From: Bradyrhizobium sp. Gha
Lineage (GTDB): Bacteria; Pseudomonadota; Alphaproteobacteria; Rhizobiales; Xanthobacteraceae
Direction: 5' to 3'
Assembly: GCF_900113735.1 (NCBI RefSeq)
Contig: NZ_FOQM01000027.1
Coordinates: forward strand, 1-64,000
Length of the DNA: 64,000 bases
Shown here: positions 18,463 through 27,573 of the stretch, in pieces
How positions within the stretch are numbered: the first letter of the stretch is position 1
How the letters are laid out: the number at the start of each line of letters is the position of its first letter
Notes under the pieces: generated by a model
Seen by the model: the letters and a program-made list of their open reading frames with translations, nothing else
Database searches by the model: none
Told to the model about the DNA's origin: nothing
Made by a program: the position numbers and the translations under genes

Positions 18463-19212
18463 TCAGCGGGTGGGGCGACGCCGTTGCGGGGCTTTTTTTG
18501 CGGTGCTCTGGACGCGGTCGGCAGGACCGATTGCGCCGGCCAGGAACAGCTTGATTGCTGCGCGCATCCGCTTCTCGGCGCCTTTCAGTTCCATCGGCGT
18601 GCCGAACGTCGCCATGCGGTGCGTGTGGCCGACGACGACGTCGAGGAACACTTCCGCCGCGATCGTTGTGTCGTCGACGTCGAGTGCGCCTTGCGCCACG
18701 AGATGGTCGAAGAAGCGCGCGGTGGTGGCGACCGCCTTGAGCCAGCCTTCCTCCTTGCCGAGCTTGGCGACGTCAGGGAAGTTGATGGCCTGCGACGTCA
18801 TCATGCGGCTGAAGGCCACGGCGTCGGGTCCGCAGGTGAAGGCCAGCATCTCGCGCCCGATCTCGACCAGCCGCTGTTCGACCGGGATATCGGAGGCGCT
18901 GCTGAGCTGCGTTTCCGCCGCAGCCGAGAGCGGCGCAAGCCAGCGCGCGATCTCGCGGCGGAGCACGGCGGCAAACAAGCCGCGCTTGTCGCCGTAACGG
19001 GAATAGACTGTGGGCTTGCTGACGCGGGCCGCTTCCGCCACCGCATCGAGCGACGTCGCTTCAAAACCGCGATCGAGGAACAGGCGGGTGGCGACCTCGA
19101 TCAGCCGTTGGTCGCGCTCGATCGCCGCGCTTTTCGTCGGCCGGCCGCCGCGCGATTTCGACACCTCGCGCCGAGGTGCCGCCGTTCTTGTCTTGGTCGC
19201 AGCCAATCCCAT
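18463..19212 (-). CDS. TetR-family transcriptional repressor
   Basis: The 249-residue regulator has an N-terminal helix-turn-helix: LIEVATRLFLDRGFEATSLD followed by VSKPTVYSRYGDKRGLFAAV. The C-terminal ligand/dimer domain is of the AefR-like type (FLDVVVGHTHRM). I use the ATG at 19212; another in-frame ATG lies at 19260. The basic N-terminal tail (RREVSKSRGGRP) often precedes such HTH domains. It lies 147 bases after the frameshifted patatin gene on the same strand and may share its operator-bearing promoter, which would give autoregulation. Confidence 0.9.
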   Translation of the reverse strand: MGLAATKTRTAAPRREVSKSRGGRPTKSAAIERDQRLIEVATRLFLDRGFEATSLDAVAEAARVSKPTVYSRYGDKRGLFAAVLRREIARWLAPLSAAAETQLSSASDIPVEQRLVEIGREMLAFTCGPDAVAFSRMMTSQAINFPDVAKLGKEEGWLKAVATTARFFDHLVAQGALDVDDTTIAAEVFLDVVVGHTHRMATFGTPMELKGAEKRMRAAIKLFLAGAIGPADRVQSTAKKAPQRRRPTR

Positions 19213-19359
19213 GCCCGATGATATGCCCAATGATTCCTGCGCGGTCCTGCCAGTGTGCATTGCTGTATAACGCGCAGCAACCGGGGCGTCATCGCGATTC
19301 TGGCCGAATTGGCCGGATCGTCAACGGTCTCCGACCGGCGCCGTTCCGCTGCGCGGATA

Positions 19360-20540
19360 TCAAGGCATCCGCCCGGTCCAGGCCCCGCCGCCGGCCGCTT
19401 TCTCGTATCCGTACTGGTACAGCGCCCGCATGTAGCCGGTGTCAAAACCTTCGGACGGCGGCGCCGGATAGTCGCGCTCGATGTAGGAGAGATGGAAGCC
19501 GAGATGATTGCGCTGGGCGAACTCGTAGGTCGAGAAAACGATCGAGCGCGTCTGCGATTGGGTGATGGCGGACAGGCTGCGTGAGGCGAGTCGATCGTGC
19601 TGTTGGCGACGAGCTCGAAGTTGCGCTCGATCTTCTTGTTGACGAGGATGTAGATGTCCATCCTGGCGTGGCCGGGCAGGCGCCCCTGGAACAGCAACGC
19701 TTCAGGCAATGTCAGCACTGGCGCCGTCACGCCGCCATCGACGTGCATCTCCTGAAACCTGTGGCCCTGGCCTTCAGCCTCGATCAGGATCGGCGGAAAC
19801 ACCAGCGGGATGCTGGCGGAGGCCGCCATCACGTCGCGAAACAGTTTCAGCGCTTCGGGCGTGCCGACCGCGGCGATCTTGCCCATGTCCCAGATCGCGG
19901 TGCGCTGCGTGTCGAGATCCGTGGTGACCACCAGCAGCCGTCGGCCCTTGGCGTGCTCGCGCGCGACCTGTGCCATGATCTCGGGCCCGACATAGCGCGC
20001 CACCAGCTCGCGCAGCCGTGTATTGCCGAACAGACCGGAGCCGAACAGCACGCGGATGATGCTGGGGTCGTTCAGCAGGGTTTCGGCGATGCCGCTGGTG
20101 TAGAGCTCGCGAAGCGTGTCGTCATATTGCGATCCGAGGAACGCAAAGGGTGCGATCAGCCCGCCGGTGCTCACCCGTGATACGACGGAGAAGGTCGGGC
20201 GGTTACGCGCCGCGGTCCAGCCGTTCAGCACGCCGACGCCATAGGCGCCATCCGCGCCAACGCCGGACAGCGCCAGATAGGTTCGGCTTCCTGTCGCCTC
20301 GTCATGCTCGAAGCCGAACTTCGTGATGGGCTCGTCGGCGTAGCGCCTGAGGCCGTCGATATCCAGCACACGCGATGCGCTGGCATCGGCAGCCGTATAG
20401 GGCGTGCGGGGGAGCGAGGTACAGGCGGCGAGCGCCAGGCTGCACGCGAGTGCCAGCGACCTGATCAGGCGGTCGGCTGTGCGCTTTGTCCGGCCATCGG
20501 AGGCGGCGAACGTATCCGTCGAGCGTGTGGGGAGGGGCAT
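19360..20540 (-). pseudogene. Patatin-like lipoprotein phospholipase, frameshifted
   Basis: The N-terminus carries a lipoprotein signal ending at LAAC. The patatin domain includes HVDGGVTAPV with the catalytic Asp. After NSTIDS (near 19590) the frame runs into unrelated sequence. Inserting one base restores SLSAITQSQTRSIVF, HLGFHLSYIERDYPAPP, and a C-terminus ending at a TGA at 19360. So one base is missing. Two active-site elements are also altered: the oxyanion loop reads SGVGADGAYG and the nucleophile elbow reads RVSTG instead of GxSxG. Both kinds of change suggest real decay, not only a sequencing error. The operator at 20618 lies over its promoter. Confidence 0.75.
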
Positions 20541-20617
20541 TTGGTCGGTGGCTGACGATCACGCATCTGCAGCCCCTGGCAACTTGCCGCGGCTTTCTCG
20601 TTTCAGGCCCCGCTATT

Positions 20618-20636
20618 AAACTATACTGTATCGTTT
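20618..20636 (-). promoter_or_regulatory. TetR-type palindromic operator upstream of the patatin gene
   Basis: AAACTATAC-T-GTATCGTTT is a 19-base palindrome with one mismatch, matching the site at 18383 over nearly its full length and including the flanking ATTT/AAAT. TATAGT on the minus strand is placed exactly as the -10 box of the other site. It sits 78 bases upstream of the patatin start and 108 bases upstream of divergent tgt. Confidence 0.62.
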
Positions 20637-20743
20637 TATTTGGCGAGCGTGAGCGCATCACGTCCGCGTCAGCGGTGTCCCAGTCTGGAACATTGCGGCC
20701 GAGCGGGTTGATCGGTCTCGCGCGACACGCAATAAGCACCGCC

Positions 20744-21877
20744 ATGAATCTGCCCAATCATTTCGAACTGCTCGCCACCGATGGCGCCGCCCGCACCGGC
20801 CGCCTGACCACGCCCCATGGTGTGGTGCGGACTCCTGCCTTCATGCCGGTCGGCACCGCCGGCGCCATGAAGGGCATGCACTGGCGCGAGGTGCGTGATG
20901 CCGGCGCCGATATCGTGCTCGGCAACACCTATCATCTGATGCTGCGTCCCGGCGCTGAGCGCATCCACGCGCTCGGCGGGTTACAGCGATTCACAGGCTG
21001 GAACGGGCCGATGCTGACGGATTCCGGCGGTTTCCAGGTGATGTCGTTGTCTGATCTGCGCAAGGTCAGTGAGCATGCCGTGACCTTCCGCTCGCATATC
21101 GACGGCGCCAAGGTCGAGCTGTCGCCGGAGCGTTCGATCGAGGTGCAGCGCTACCTCGGCTCCGACATCGCGATGCAGATGGACGAATGCGTGCGGCTGC
21201 CGGCCGAGCGCGACGACATCGAGCGCGCGATGCTGCTGTCGTTGCGCTGGGCCGAACGAAGCAAGCGCGCGTTCGAGAGCGCATCTGACGGCTACATGCT
21301 GTTCGGCATCGTGCAGGGAGGCGACGTGCCCCAGCTGCGTCACGCCAGCGCACAGGGGCTCGTCGAGATCGGCTTCCACGGCTATGCGATCGGCGGCCTT
21401 GCCGTCGGCGAGCCGCAGGCGGTGATGCTGGCGATGATCGACGAGACCGCGCCGGCGCTGCCGAGCGACCGGCCGCGATATCTGATGGGCGTCGGCACGC
21501 CGGACGACATTCTCGAGGCAGTGAAGCGCGGCGTCGACATGTTCGATTGCGTGATGCCGACGCGCAATGGGCGGCACGGCGTCGCGTTCACGCGCTTCGG
21601 CCAGGTGAACTTGCGTAACGCACGCCACGCCGACGATCCGCGTCCACTCGACGAAGAGAGTACGTGGCCGTCAGCGCGAAACTACGCACGCGCCTACCTG
21701 CACCATCTCGTCAAGGCGGGCGAGACGCTGGGGGCGATGCTGTTGTCCGAAATCAATATTGCCTACTACCAGTTCCTGATGCAGGGCATCAGGGACGCGG
21801 TCGTGCACGGAACGTTCGACGAGTTCTACCAGCGTACACGCGAGGACTGGGCGAGGGGCGACATCGCCCCGCGCTAG
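20744..21877 (+). CDS. tgt: Queuine/preQ1 tRNA-guanine transglycosylase
   Basis: Tgt exchanges guanine-34 for preQ1 in tRNAs with a GUN anticodon. The 377 residues show LTDSGGFQVMSL, with the catalytic Asp, IVQGG, GGLAVGEP, and DMFDCVMPTRNGRHG, with the nucleophile Asp. The zinc site is unusual: where family members have CxCxxC before YSRAYLHH, this protein reads ESTWPSARNYARAYLHH, with no cysteine at all, although the His is kept. The ATG at 20744 begins the usual MNLPNHFELLATDG start; the open frame upstream is not family sequence. queA lies nearby. Confidence 0.95.
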   Translation: MNLPNHFELLATDGAARTGRLTTPHGVVRTPAFMPVGTAGAMKGMHWREVRDAGADIVLGNTYHLMLRPGAERIHALGGLQRFTGWNGPMLTDSGGFQVMSLSDLRKVSEHAVTFRSHIDGAKVELSPERSIEVQRYLGSDIAMQMDECVRLPAERDDIERAMLLSLRWAERSKRAFESASDGYMLFGIVQGGDVPQLRHASAQGLVEIGFHGYAIGGLAVGEPQAVMLAMIDETAPALPSDRPRYLMGVGTPDDILEAVKRGVDMFDCVMPTRNGRHGVAFTRFGQVNLRNARHADDPRPLDEESTWPSARNYARAYLHHLVKAGETLGAMLLSEINIAYYQFLMQGIRDAVVHGTFDEFYQRTREDWARGDIAPR

Positions 21878-21878
21878 A

Positions 21879-22091
21879 TCAATTGCGCACGATCCGCTGC
21901 TTCACGGCATGCTTGGTCACGAAACCGTAGCCGCAATTGTCGCAAGTCCAGAGATAGCTGATCACGTGGTCTGAGACGTAGGCCGAGGCTTCGGCGGCGA
22001 CCATGGAGTCGGCGCACACGGGACAGCTCGGCAAATCGCTGCAACGCGGCCTTGGTGCTACGGTCGACAACACTTCAGCGGCAGCTGACAT
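21879..22091 (-). CDS. Small zinc-ribbon protein
   Basis: A 70-residue protein with two Cys pairs (CPVC at about 23-26 and CDNC at about 50-53), spaced like a zinc ribbon, and a basic tail. It is convergent with tgt, with one base between the stops. Function unknown. The AGGGAGGT-type site a few bases before the ATG at 22091 supports the start. Similar two-CxxC proteins are scattered in rhizobia. Confidence 0.65.
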   Translation of the reverse strand: MSAAAEVLSTVAPRPRCSDLPSCPVCADSMVAAEASAYVSDHVISYLWTCDNCGYGFVTKHAVKQRIVRN

Positions 22092-22315
22092 CGTGGTGAC
22101 CTCCCTGCTTCGAGACCTAAGTCTAACATAAGCCGAATCAGTTGACGAGGTCGCAACACAAATGCGTTGGTTTTCTGCTAATTACAACTCACGCGATTTT
22201 TGCGATGCAGCGTATTTGACATGTGCCGCATTGTCGCTTGCGTGTCGTCACAACCTGTCCGTAACTGCACATGCGCTGCGATAGGAGCGCAAATTGTCGC
22301 CACAGGGAGTCCATC

Positions 22316-23293
<978 letters not shown>

Positions 23294-23296
23294 GAG

Positions 23297-23536
23297 ATGA
23301 CGGATCAACCGAGACGGCCGCGCACGCTGGGCGATGCGCGGTCCGAAGCCGAGGCAGCGTTCAAGAAGGTGACGGCCAAGGTCGCCGCCGCGCCGCCGAA
23401 GCAGAACGTCGCGCCAGGCATCAAGGAGCAGGTCACGCTGCGCATCGATCAGGACGTGCTCGAGCATTTCCAGGCGGGCGGCCCCGGCTGGCAGGACCGC
23501 ATCAACGAGGCGCTGCGCAAAGCGGCGGGGAAGTAG
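23297..23536 (+). CDS. BrnA-family antitoxin-like protein, no toxin partner
   Basis: The 79-residue protein ends in the BrnA pattern QVTLRIDQDVLEHFQAGG and WQDRINEALRKAA, a ribbon-helix-helix-like DNA-binding part. BrnA normally follows the RelE-like toxin gene brnT; here cysK is the upstream neighbour, three bases away, and no BrnT-like ORF is present. The first 45 residues are low-complexity (Lys/Ala/Pro). It may be an orphan regulator co-transcribed with cysK. Confidence 0.75.
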   Translation: MTDQPRRPRTLGDARSEAEAAFKKVTAKVAAAPPKQNVAPGIKEQVTLRIDQDVLEHFQAGGPGWQDRINEALRKAAGK

Positions 23537-23590
23537 ACTGGCCGTGATCTTGCCGCGCGGGCCGGGTGGTCCGCACCAGGCGCATCTCTG

Positions 23591-23690
23591 AGCTCGTCAT
23601 CGCGAGGAGCCCGCGACAAAATTGCGAAGCAATTTTGCGCTGGTGCGACGAAGCACTCCAGACTCGTCGCCGCGGAGCGGAGGCGAGCCT
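23591..23690. repeat. Intergenic repeat with hairpin CAAAATTGC/GCAATTTTG
   Basis: The region includes a perfect 9-bp stem (CAAAATTGC at 23617, GCAATTTTG at 23629) with loop GAA, inside a CGTCATCGCGAGGAGC...GACGAAGCACTCCAGACT context. This wording is that of a dispersed repeat family in Bradyrhizobium. It lies between the converging BrnA-like and caspase-like genes. Confidence 0.65.
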
Positions 23691-25096
23691 CAGCGGCGGA
23701 ACATGCCGCCCATCATGCCGCCGACCACGCCGCCCATGAAGGCCGCGCCGGCATCGCCGCCACCGCTGTGGCGGGGGGCAGGCGCGCTCTGGGGAGCGGC
23801 GCGCCGGGCCGGCTTCGGGCTGTCTTCGCTCGCGGTTGTCGTCGAGGCGACGATCTCGGAGAGCAGGGCCTTGTGCTGGAGCTTGTTGAGGAAGCCCGTC
23901 GACGGATAGCCGCGGGCGGCTTGCCAGCGCTTCAACACCGAGCGGGTTTCGTCGTTGAACACGCCTGATACCTTGGTATCGAAGCCGAGTCCGTTGAGGC
24001 GGCGCTGCACGTCGCGACGCTGGCCCTTGTCGAGGCCGATCTGGTCTTCGGTCAGCTGGCTGGCCTCATCGGTGAAGGTCGCGGGATCGACGCCCGCATT
24101 GAGATTGCGGGTCGTGGTCGACGGACCATTCTGGATTGCCGCGAGGCGCGCCATGGCCAGCGGCTTAAATTGGCCGTTGGGATAAGCGGAGAGATAGGCG
24201 TTGAGCTCTTCCGGCTTGTTGGATTCCTTCACCGAGCGCCAGAACTCGACTTCAGCTTCGGAGTTGCCGGCCCCCGCGGTTGGCGCGGCCGTTGCCGTCG
24301 GTGCCGCGGTGGCAAGCTGGGTCGTCGGCGCCTGGTTGAGGTAGACGGCGCCGATCAGATTGGTGTGGCCCCAGGGCAGCTGGCCCTTGTGGGTCTCCTC
24401 ATTCACCTGTGCGCGCACCGAGGTCATCGCCTGCTGGATCTCGACGCCCGGCTTCGTGATGTTGTCGATCAGCGCGCGGGTGAAGGGGCTGTTGTTGCCC
24501 TCCTGACCGTCAAGTGCGGTTTGGCCCGGGCCGGTGGCGAAAGCGATCAACGTGCCTTCGCCGGATTTCATCTCCGCGAGACCGCTGCCGACATTGACGC
24601 TGCGGGTCGCGGAGTTCGACTTGATCTTGGCAGCGAACGGATTGTCGCGACAGGCGTCGAGGAACACCAGCTTGACCTTGGCATCGCCCATGGTCTGGTC
24701 GAGCGTCAGGTCGATGTTGATGGCGGCGCCCAGCTTGACGTCCATCTCCGACTTGATGTCGGCATCGACGGGCAGGAGATAATTGGTGCCGCCGACGGCG
24801 ATGCCATGGCCAGCGTAATAGAAAACGGCAATGTCGGAGCCTTGGGCCTTGCGACCGAACTCGAGCAGCTTCTCGGTCATCTGGTCGCGCGAGAGGTTGG
24901 ATCCTTCGATCACCTCGAATCCGACATTCCGCAGCGTCGACGCCATCGCCTTGGCGTCGATCGGCGGGTTCGGCAATTGCGCGACGTTCCTGTAGGCACC
25001 GTTGCCGACGACGAAAGCGACGCGGCGGTCGGCCTTGGCGGCGCTAACCGACAGCGCCATGCACATCAGCGAAACGATGATGGTGAGAGTGCGCAT
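23690..25096 (-). CDS. Exported caspase-like (C14) protein with peptidoglycan-binding domain
   Basis: A 468-residue exported protein. The signal peptide (MRTLTIIVSLMCMALSVSAA) is followed by a caspase/metacaspase-like domain from residue 24. The His is in FYYAGHG and the Cys in FLDACRDNP, so the catalytic dyad is complete. A linker of Ala/Pro/Thr follows, then a helical region (SYPNGQFKPLAMARL) and a peptidoglycan-binding_1 type repeat (QRRLNGLGFDTKVSGVFNDE). The Gly-Met tail is GGVVGGMMGGMF. It probably acts in the periplasm near the wall; substrates are unknown. Confidence 0.85.
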   Translation of the reverse strand: MRTLTIIVSLMCMALSVSAAKADRRVAFVVGNGAYRNVAQLPNPPIDAKAMASTLRNVGFEVIEGSNLSRDQMTEKLLEFGRKAQGSDIAVFYYAGHGIAVGGTNYLLPVDADIKSEMDVKLGAAINIDLTLDQTMGDAKVKLVFLDACRDNPFAAKIKSNSATRSVNVGSGLAEMKSGEGTLIAFATGPGQTALDGQEGNNSPFTRALIDNITKPGVEIQQAMTSVRAQVNEETHKGQLPWGHTNLIGAVYLNQAPTTQLATAAPTATAAPTAGAGNSEAEVEFWRSVKESNKPEELNAYLSAYPNGQFKPLAMARLAAIQNGPSTTTRNLNAGVDPATFTDEASQLTEDQIGLDKGQRRDVQRRLNGLGFDTKVSGVFNDETRSVLKRWQAARGYPSTGFLNKLQHKALLSEIVASTTTASEDSPKPARRAAPQSAPAPRHSGGGDAGAAFMGGVVGGMMGGMFRR

Positions 25097-25302
25097 CTGA
25101 AATCCCCAACAGAATCGACAGGCAGCAACAAATTGGTGCCGAAGCTACACGAAAGCGCCCGACCTCGCGCCAGCAAAACGACTGACCCCACCAACGCCCA
25201 ACCCGATGCTCTCTGGCCGAGCGTGCCCGATGGAATGCCCCTCCAACGTGATCCAAATCACGCTTGACCGCCTTGATCTGTCGCATCAGGCCGCGCCCCG
25301 GT

Positions 25303-26178
25303 TCATTGCGCGCGAGCTGGAATCGGCGCGACCGGCTTCAAATTCAAGAGATTGCCGAACAGGATCAGCGCCGCGCCGAGCACGGTCCAGGCGTCGAGCC
25401 GTTCCGAATACAGGAGCCAGCCAGCCGTGGCGGTGAGGGGAACCCGCAGGAAATCCATGGGAACCACAATGGTGGCGTCCGCGTAGCGCAGGGCGCTGGC
25501 GAGGCAGTAGTGCGAAAAAGTGCCGCAGACGCCGATGACGAACAGCCAGCCCCAGAGATAGGCCGACGGCGAGGTCCAGACGTAGAGGGTCGGCACCAGG
25601 CCGACGACCATCTGCACCACGACCATCCAGAACAGGATCGCCAAGGCGCTTTCGGTCCGTGTCAGCGATTTCGCCAGGGCCATGGAGATGCTGAAGCCGA
25701 TCGCGGCCGCAAGCGCGATCAACTGACCCGGATTGATCTCACCCGTCGCGGGGCGCACGATCATGACGACACCGATGATGCCGAGCACGATGGCGCCGAT
25801 CTTCCAAGGGGTCATGCGCTCGGACAGGAAGGTCGCCGCGAGCAGCGCGGTCCAGATCGGCATCGTGAATTCGATCGCGACGACCTGGCCGATGCCGATC
25901 AGCGTCAGTGCGTAGAACCAGCCGAGCTGAGCGAAATAATGGACTCCGTTGCGGGCGAGGTGCTGGCGCAAGCGTTTGGTCGCGACCGCCTTGAAGCCGC
26001 CGGAGCGGTAGATGATCGGCAGAAGCAGCGTGAAGCCGATCAGCGAGCGAACTTCCATGATCTCAAAGACGTTCAGATCGCGCGTGGTCTCGCGGCCCGC
26101 GACAGCCATGATCAGCATCAATGACAGCCAGCCGGCCATCCACAGTGCGGCCATCGGTTTGGACGTTGTCGTGCTCAT
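25303..26178 (-). CDS. EamA/DMT-superfamily transporter
   Basis: The 291-residue membrane protein has ten predicted helices in two EamA repeats (first RETTRDLNVFEIMEVRSLIGF; second from TESALAILFWMVVVQM). Drug/metabolite transporters of this class export amino acids or other small molecules; the substrate here is not evident. The track's frame starts at 26307, but the ATG at 26178 gives the family length. No strong Shine-Dalgarno decides the start. Confidence 0.85.
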   Translation of the reverse strand: MSTTTSKPMAALWMAGWLSLMLIMAVAGRETTRDLNVFEIMEVRSLIGFTLLLPIIYRSGGFKAVATKRLRQHLARNGVHYFAQLGWFYALTLIGIGQVVAIEFTMPIWTALLAATFLSERMTPWKIGAIVLGIIGVVMIVRPATGEINPGQLIALAAAIGFSISMALAKSLTRTESALAILFWMVVVQMVVGLVPTLYVWTSPSAYLWGWLFVIGVCGTFSHYCLASALRYADATIVVPMDFLRVPLTATAGWLLYSERLDAWTVLGAALILFGNLLNLKPVAPIPARAQ

Positions 26179-26465
26179 CGGGCGAGTGCTGGAGACGAAA
26201 CTTGCGGGGACGGTCGGTATCGGCGACATCGCGGGTGTTTGCAACGGCCAAATCTGCGGATGCAGCGATGCAAGACGGGGTGCTAAGGCATCGGCGTACA
26301 ACGACAAAACGGGAGGACGTCCTCATCCGCCGCATCTTGCAGCTGGCCGGTGGTTTCTCGCATGGCGTAGTCGTGGAGCCGGGCCGCTGCGTCGTGCTGG
26401 CCGGCAGACCGGCGGCGACGAGGCAGGCAATTACGAGACTGATACGGCGACCCAGGTGAACGCAT

Positions 26466-26495
26466 AAAAAAGACCCGGCGATGTGTCGCCGGGTC
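26466..26495 (-). terminator. Intrinsic terminator of the exported protein gene at 26520
   Basis: GACCCGGCGA (26472-26481) pairs perfectly with TCGCCGGGTC (26486-26495) around TGTG. On the minus strand a T6 run follows. It lies 25 bases after the stop at 26520. Confidence 0.9.
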
Positions 26496-26519
26496 GCTTG
26501 GGCCGCGTCCGTACGGGGC

Positions 26520-26975
26520 TTAGCGCGACAGCGTGATGTCGGCGCCGCGGAACTGGCTGTCGGCGCGCATCCTCACGCTCTGCTTGTTGCCGGAGGTCTT
26601 CAGCGAGATGTTGGCGTTGAAGCCTGCGGTCGAGGCGACCAGTTCGTAATTGCCGCCGGCACCGCGGCCCTGAAGTGCGCCGCTGATGTTGCGGCTGGTC
26701 TCGCTCCAGCTGCCGGCGATGGCGCCGCCCTCAGCCCTCACGTCGGCGCCGAGGTTGAACTTATAGGCATCGCTGGCGCAGGTCAGCGACATCTCCATGG
26801 TCGGGCCAACCGGGGCGTATTTGGCGCGGCATCGGATCCGCTCGGTCGAACCGTCGTCCAGGGTGACCGTGCCGGCGCCGCTCCAGGTGCCCGCCAGTGA
26901 CGCGAAGGGACCCGCCTGCGCCTTGCTCTCCGAGCTGGTGGCAACAGCTGTCACAAACAAAACGGCGGCCACCAT
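26520..26975 (-). CDS. Exported protein of unknown function
   Basis: I start this 151-residue protein at the ATG 26975, which opens at once into a signal peptide (MVAAVLFVTAVATSSESKAQ). Longer in-frame starts (27068, 27203) would overlap the upstream gene at 27013. The mature part has repeated beta-rich stretches (WSGAGTVTLDDGSTERIRC, GSWSETSRNISGALQG) and probably forms a small beta-barrel or lipocalin-like fold. It follows the 27013 gene closely and ends at a strong terminator, so the two probably form an operon. Confidence 0.7.
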   Translation of the reverse strand: MVAAVLFVTAVATSSESKAQAGPFASLAGTWSGAGTVTLDDGSTERIRCRAKYAPVGPTMEMSLTCASDAYKFNLGADVRAEGGAIAGSWSETSRNISGALQGRGAGGNYELVASTAGFNANISLKTSGNKQSVRMRADSQFRGADITLSR

Positions 26976-27012
26976 GAGCAGCCGCCGGTTGAGGAGGTTA
27001 GTCCAGAATCGT

Positions 27013-27363
27013 TTATTGGCGCGATGCTTCCCACCGCCCGCTGCACGGTATGCCTGCAGATGCTCCATTCCACTTCCCCGATCCGGCGTTGCCGCTGAGT
27101 TGACCGTTAGCATATGCACCATTGATCGAAACTTTAACAAGACCCCCACTGCCGATGGTGCCGGAAACGTTAGCACCGGGCGCCGTGATCTTGCCGTCGG
27201 CAACGGTGAGCATGGAGCTCGCGGTCGGCTCGCAAGAGCCGGTCTTGGTCACGATGGTGACCTGCCAATTGCCATCAAAGGGGGTTTGGGCGACCGCCGG
27301 GGCGGCGAGGCTGGCAATAAAAACTGAAGCGGCACAGAACGCCGCGATGCGACCAAAACGCAT
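27013..27363 (-). CDS. Small exported protein of unknown function
   Basis: A 116-residue protein with a signal peptide (MRFGRIAAFCAASVFIASLA, cleaved near VAQT). The mature part carries FDGNWQVTIVTKTGSCEP and GKWNGASAGIPCSGRWEAS, with a Cys pair that probably forms a disulfide. This resembles the second half of the neighbouring exported protein (both have glycine-rich beta strands around a short GxW), so they may be distant paralogues. Confidence 0.75.
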   Translation of the reverse strand: MRFGRIAAFCAASVFIASLAAPAVAQTPFDGNWQVTIVTKTGSCEPTASSMLTVADGKITAPGANVSGTIGSGGLVKVSINGAYANGQLSGNAGSGKWNGASAGIPCSGRWEASRQ

Positions 27364-27573
27364 GAATTCCGTCCTTGAATGTGTCTGATATGCTGACCGT
27401 TATTCCGGCGAAATGTGACGGAAGTTTGGTGCGCTGCAAAGTCGAAAATTGTTCCTGCGGAAACAATGGTTTATTTGCGTTTCTGGTTCCCATTTTCGAA
27501 GTGGAATCAAGGCCGCCTGACGTTAATCCTTAACGTCGGTAGGGAAGTCGGGACCGATTCACGGCAGACATGT
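27364..27573. other. Intergenic region with no recognised feature
   Basis: About 210 bases, with several GGAAAC/AATTGTT runs but no clear terminator or ORF. Promoters for the 27363 operon must lie here. Confidence 0.4.

Noticed and set aside
19259..19279. TTGCTG-N9-CAGCAA inverted repeat upstream of the TetR gene
   Set aside because: It is unlike the two 19-mer operators and may be chance in this GC-rich region.
25248..25261. GTGAT-N4-ATCAC palindrome upstream of the caspase gene
   Set aside because: It lacks the TTG...CAA ends of FixK2 boxes and lies 150 bases from the start codon; CRP-like binding is possible but not supported.
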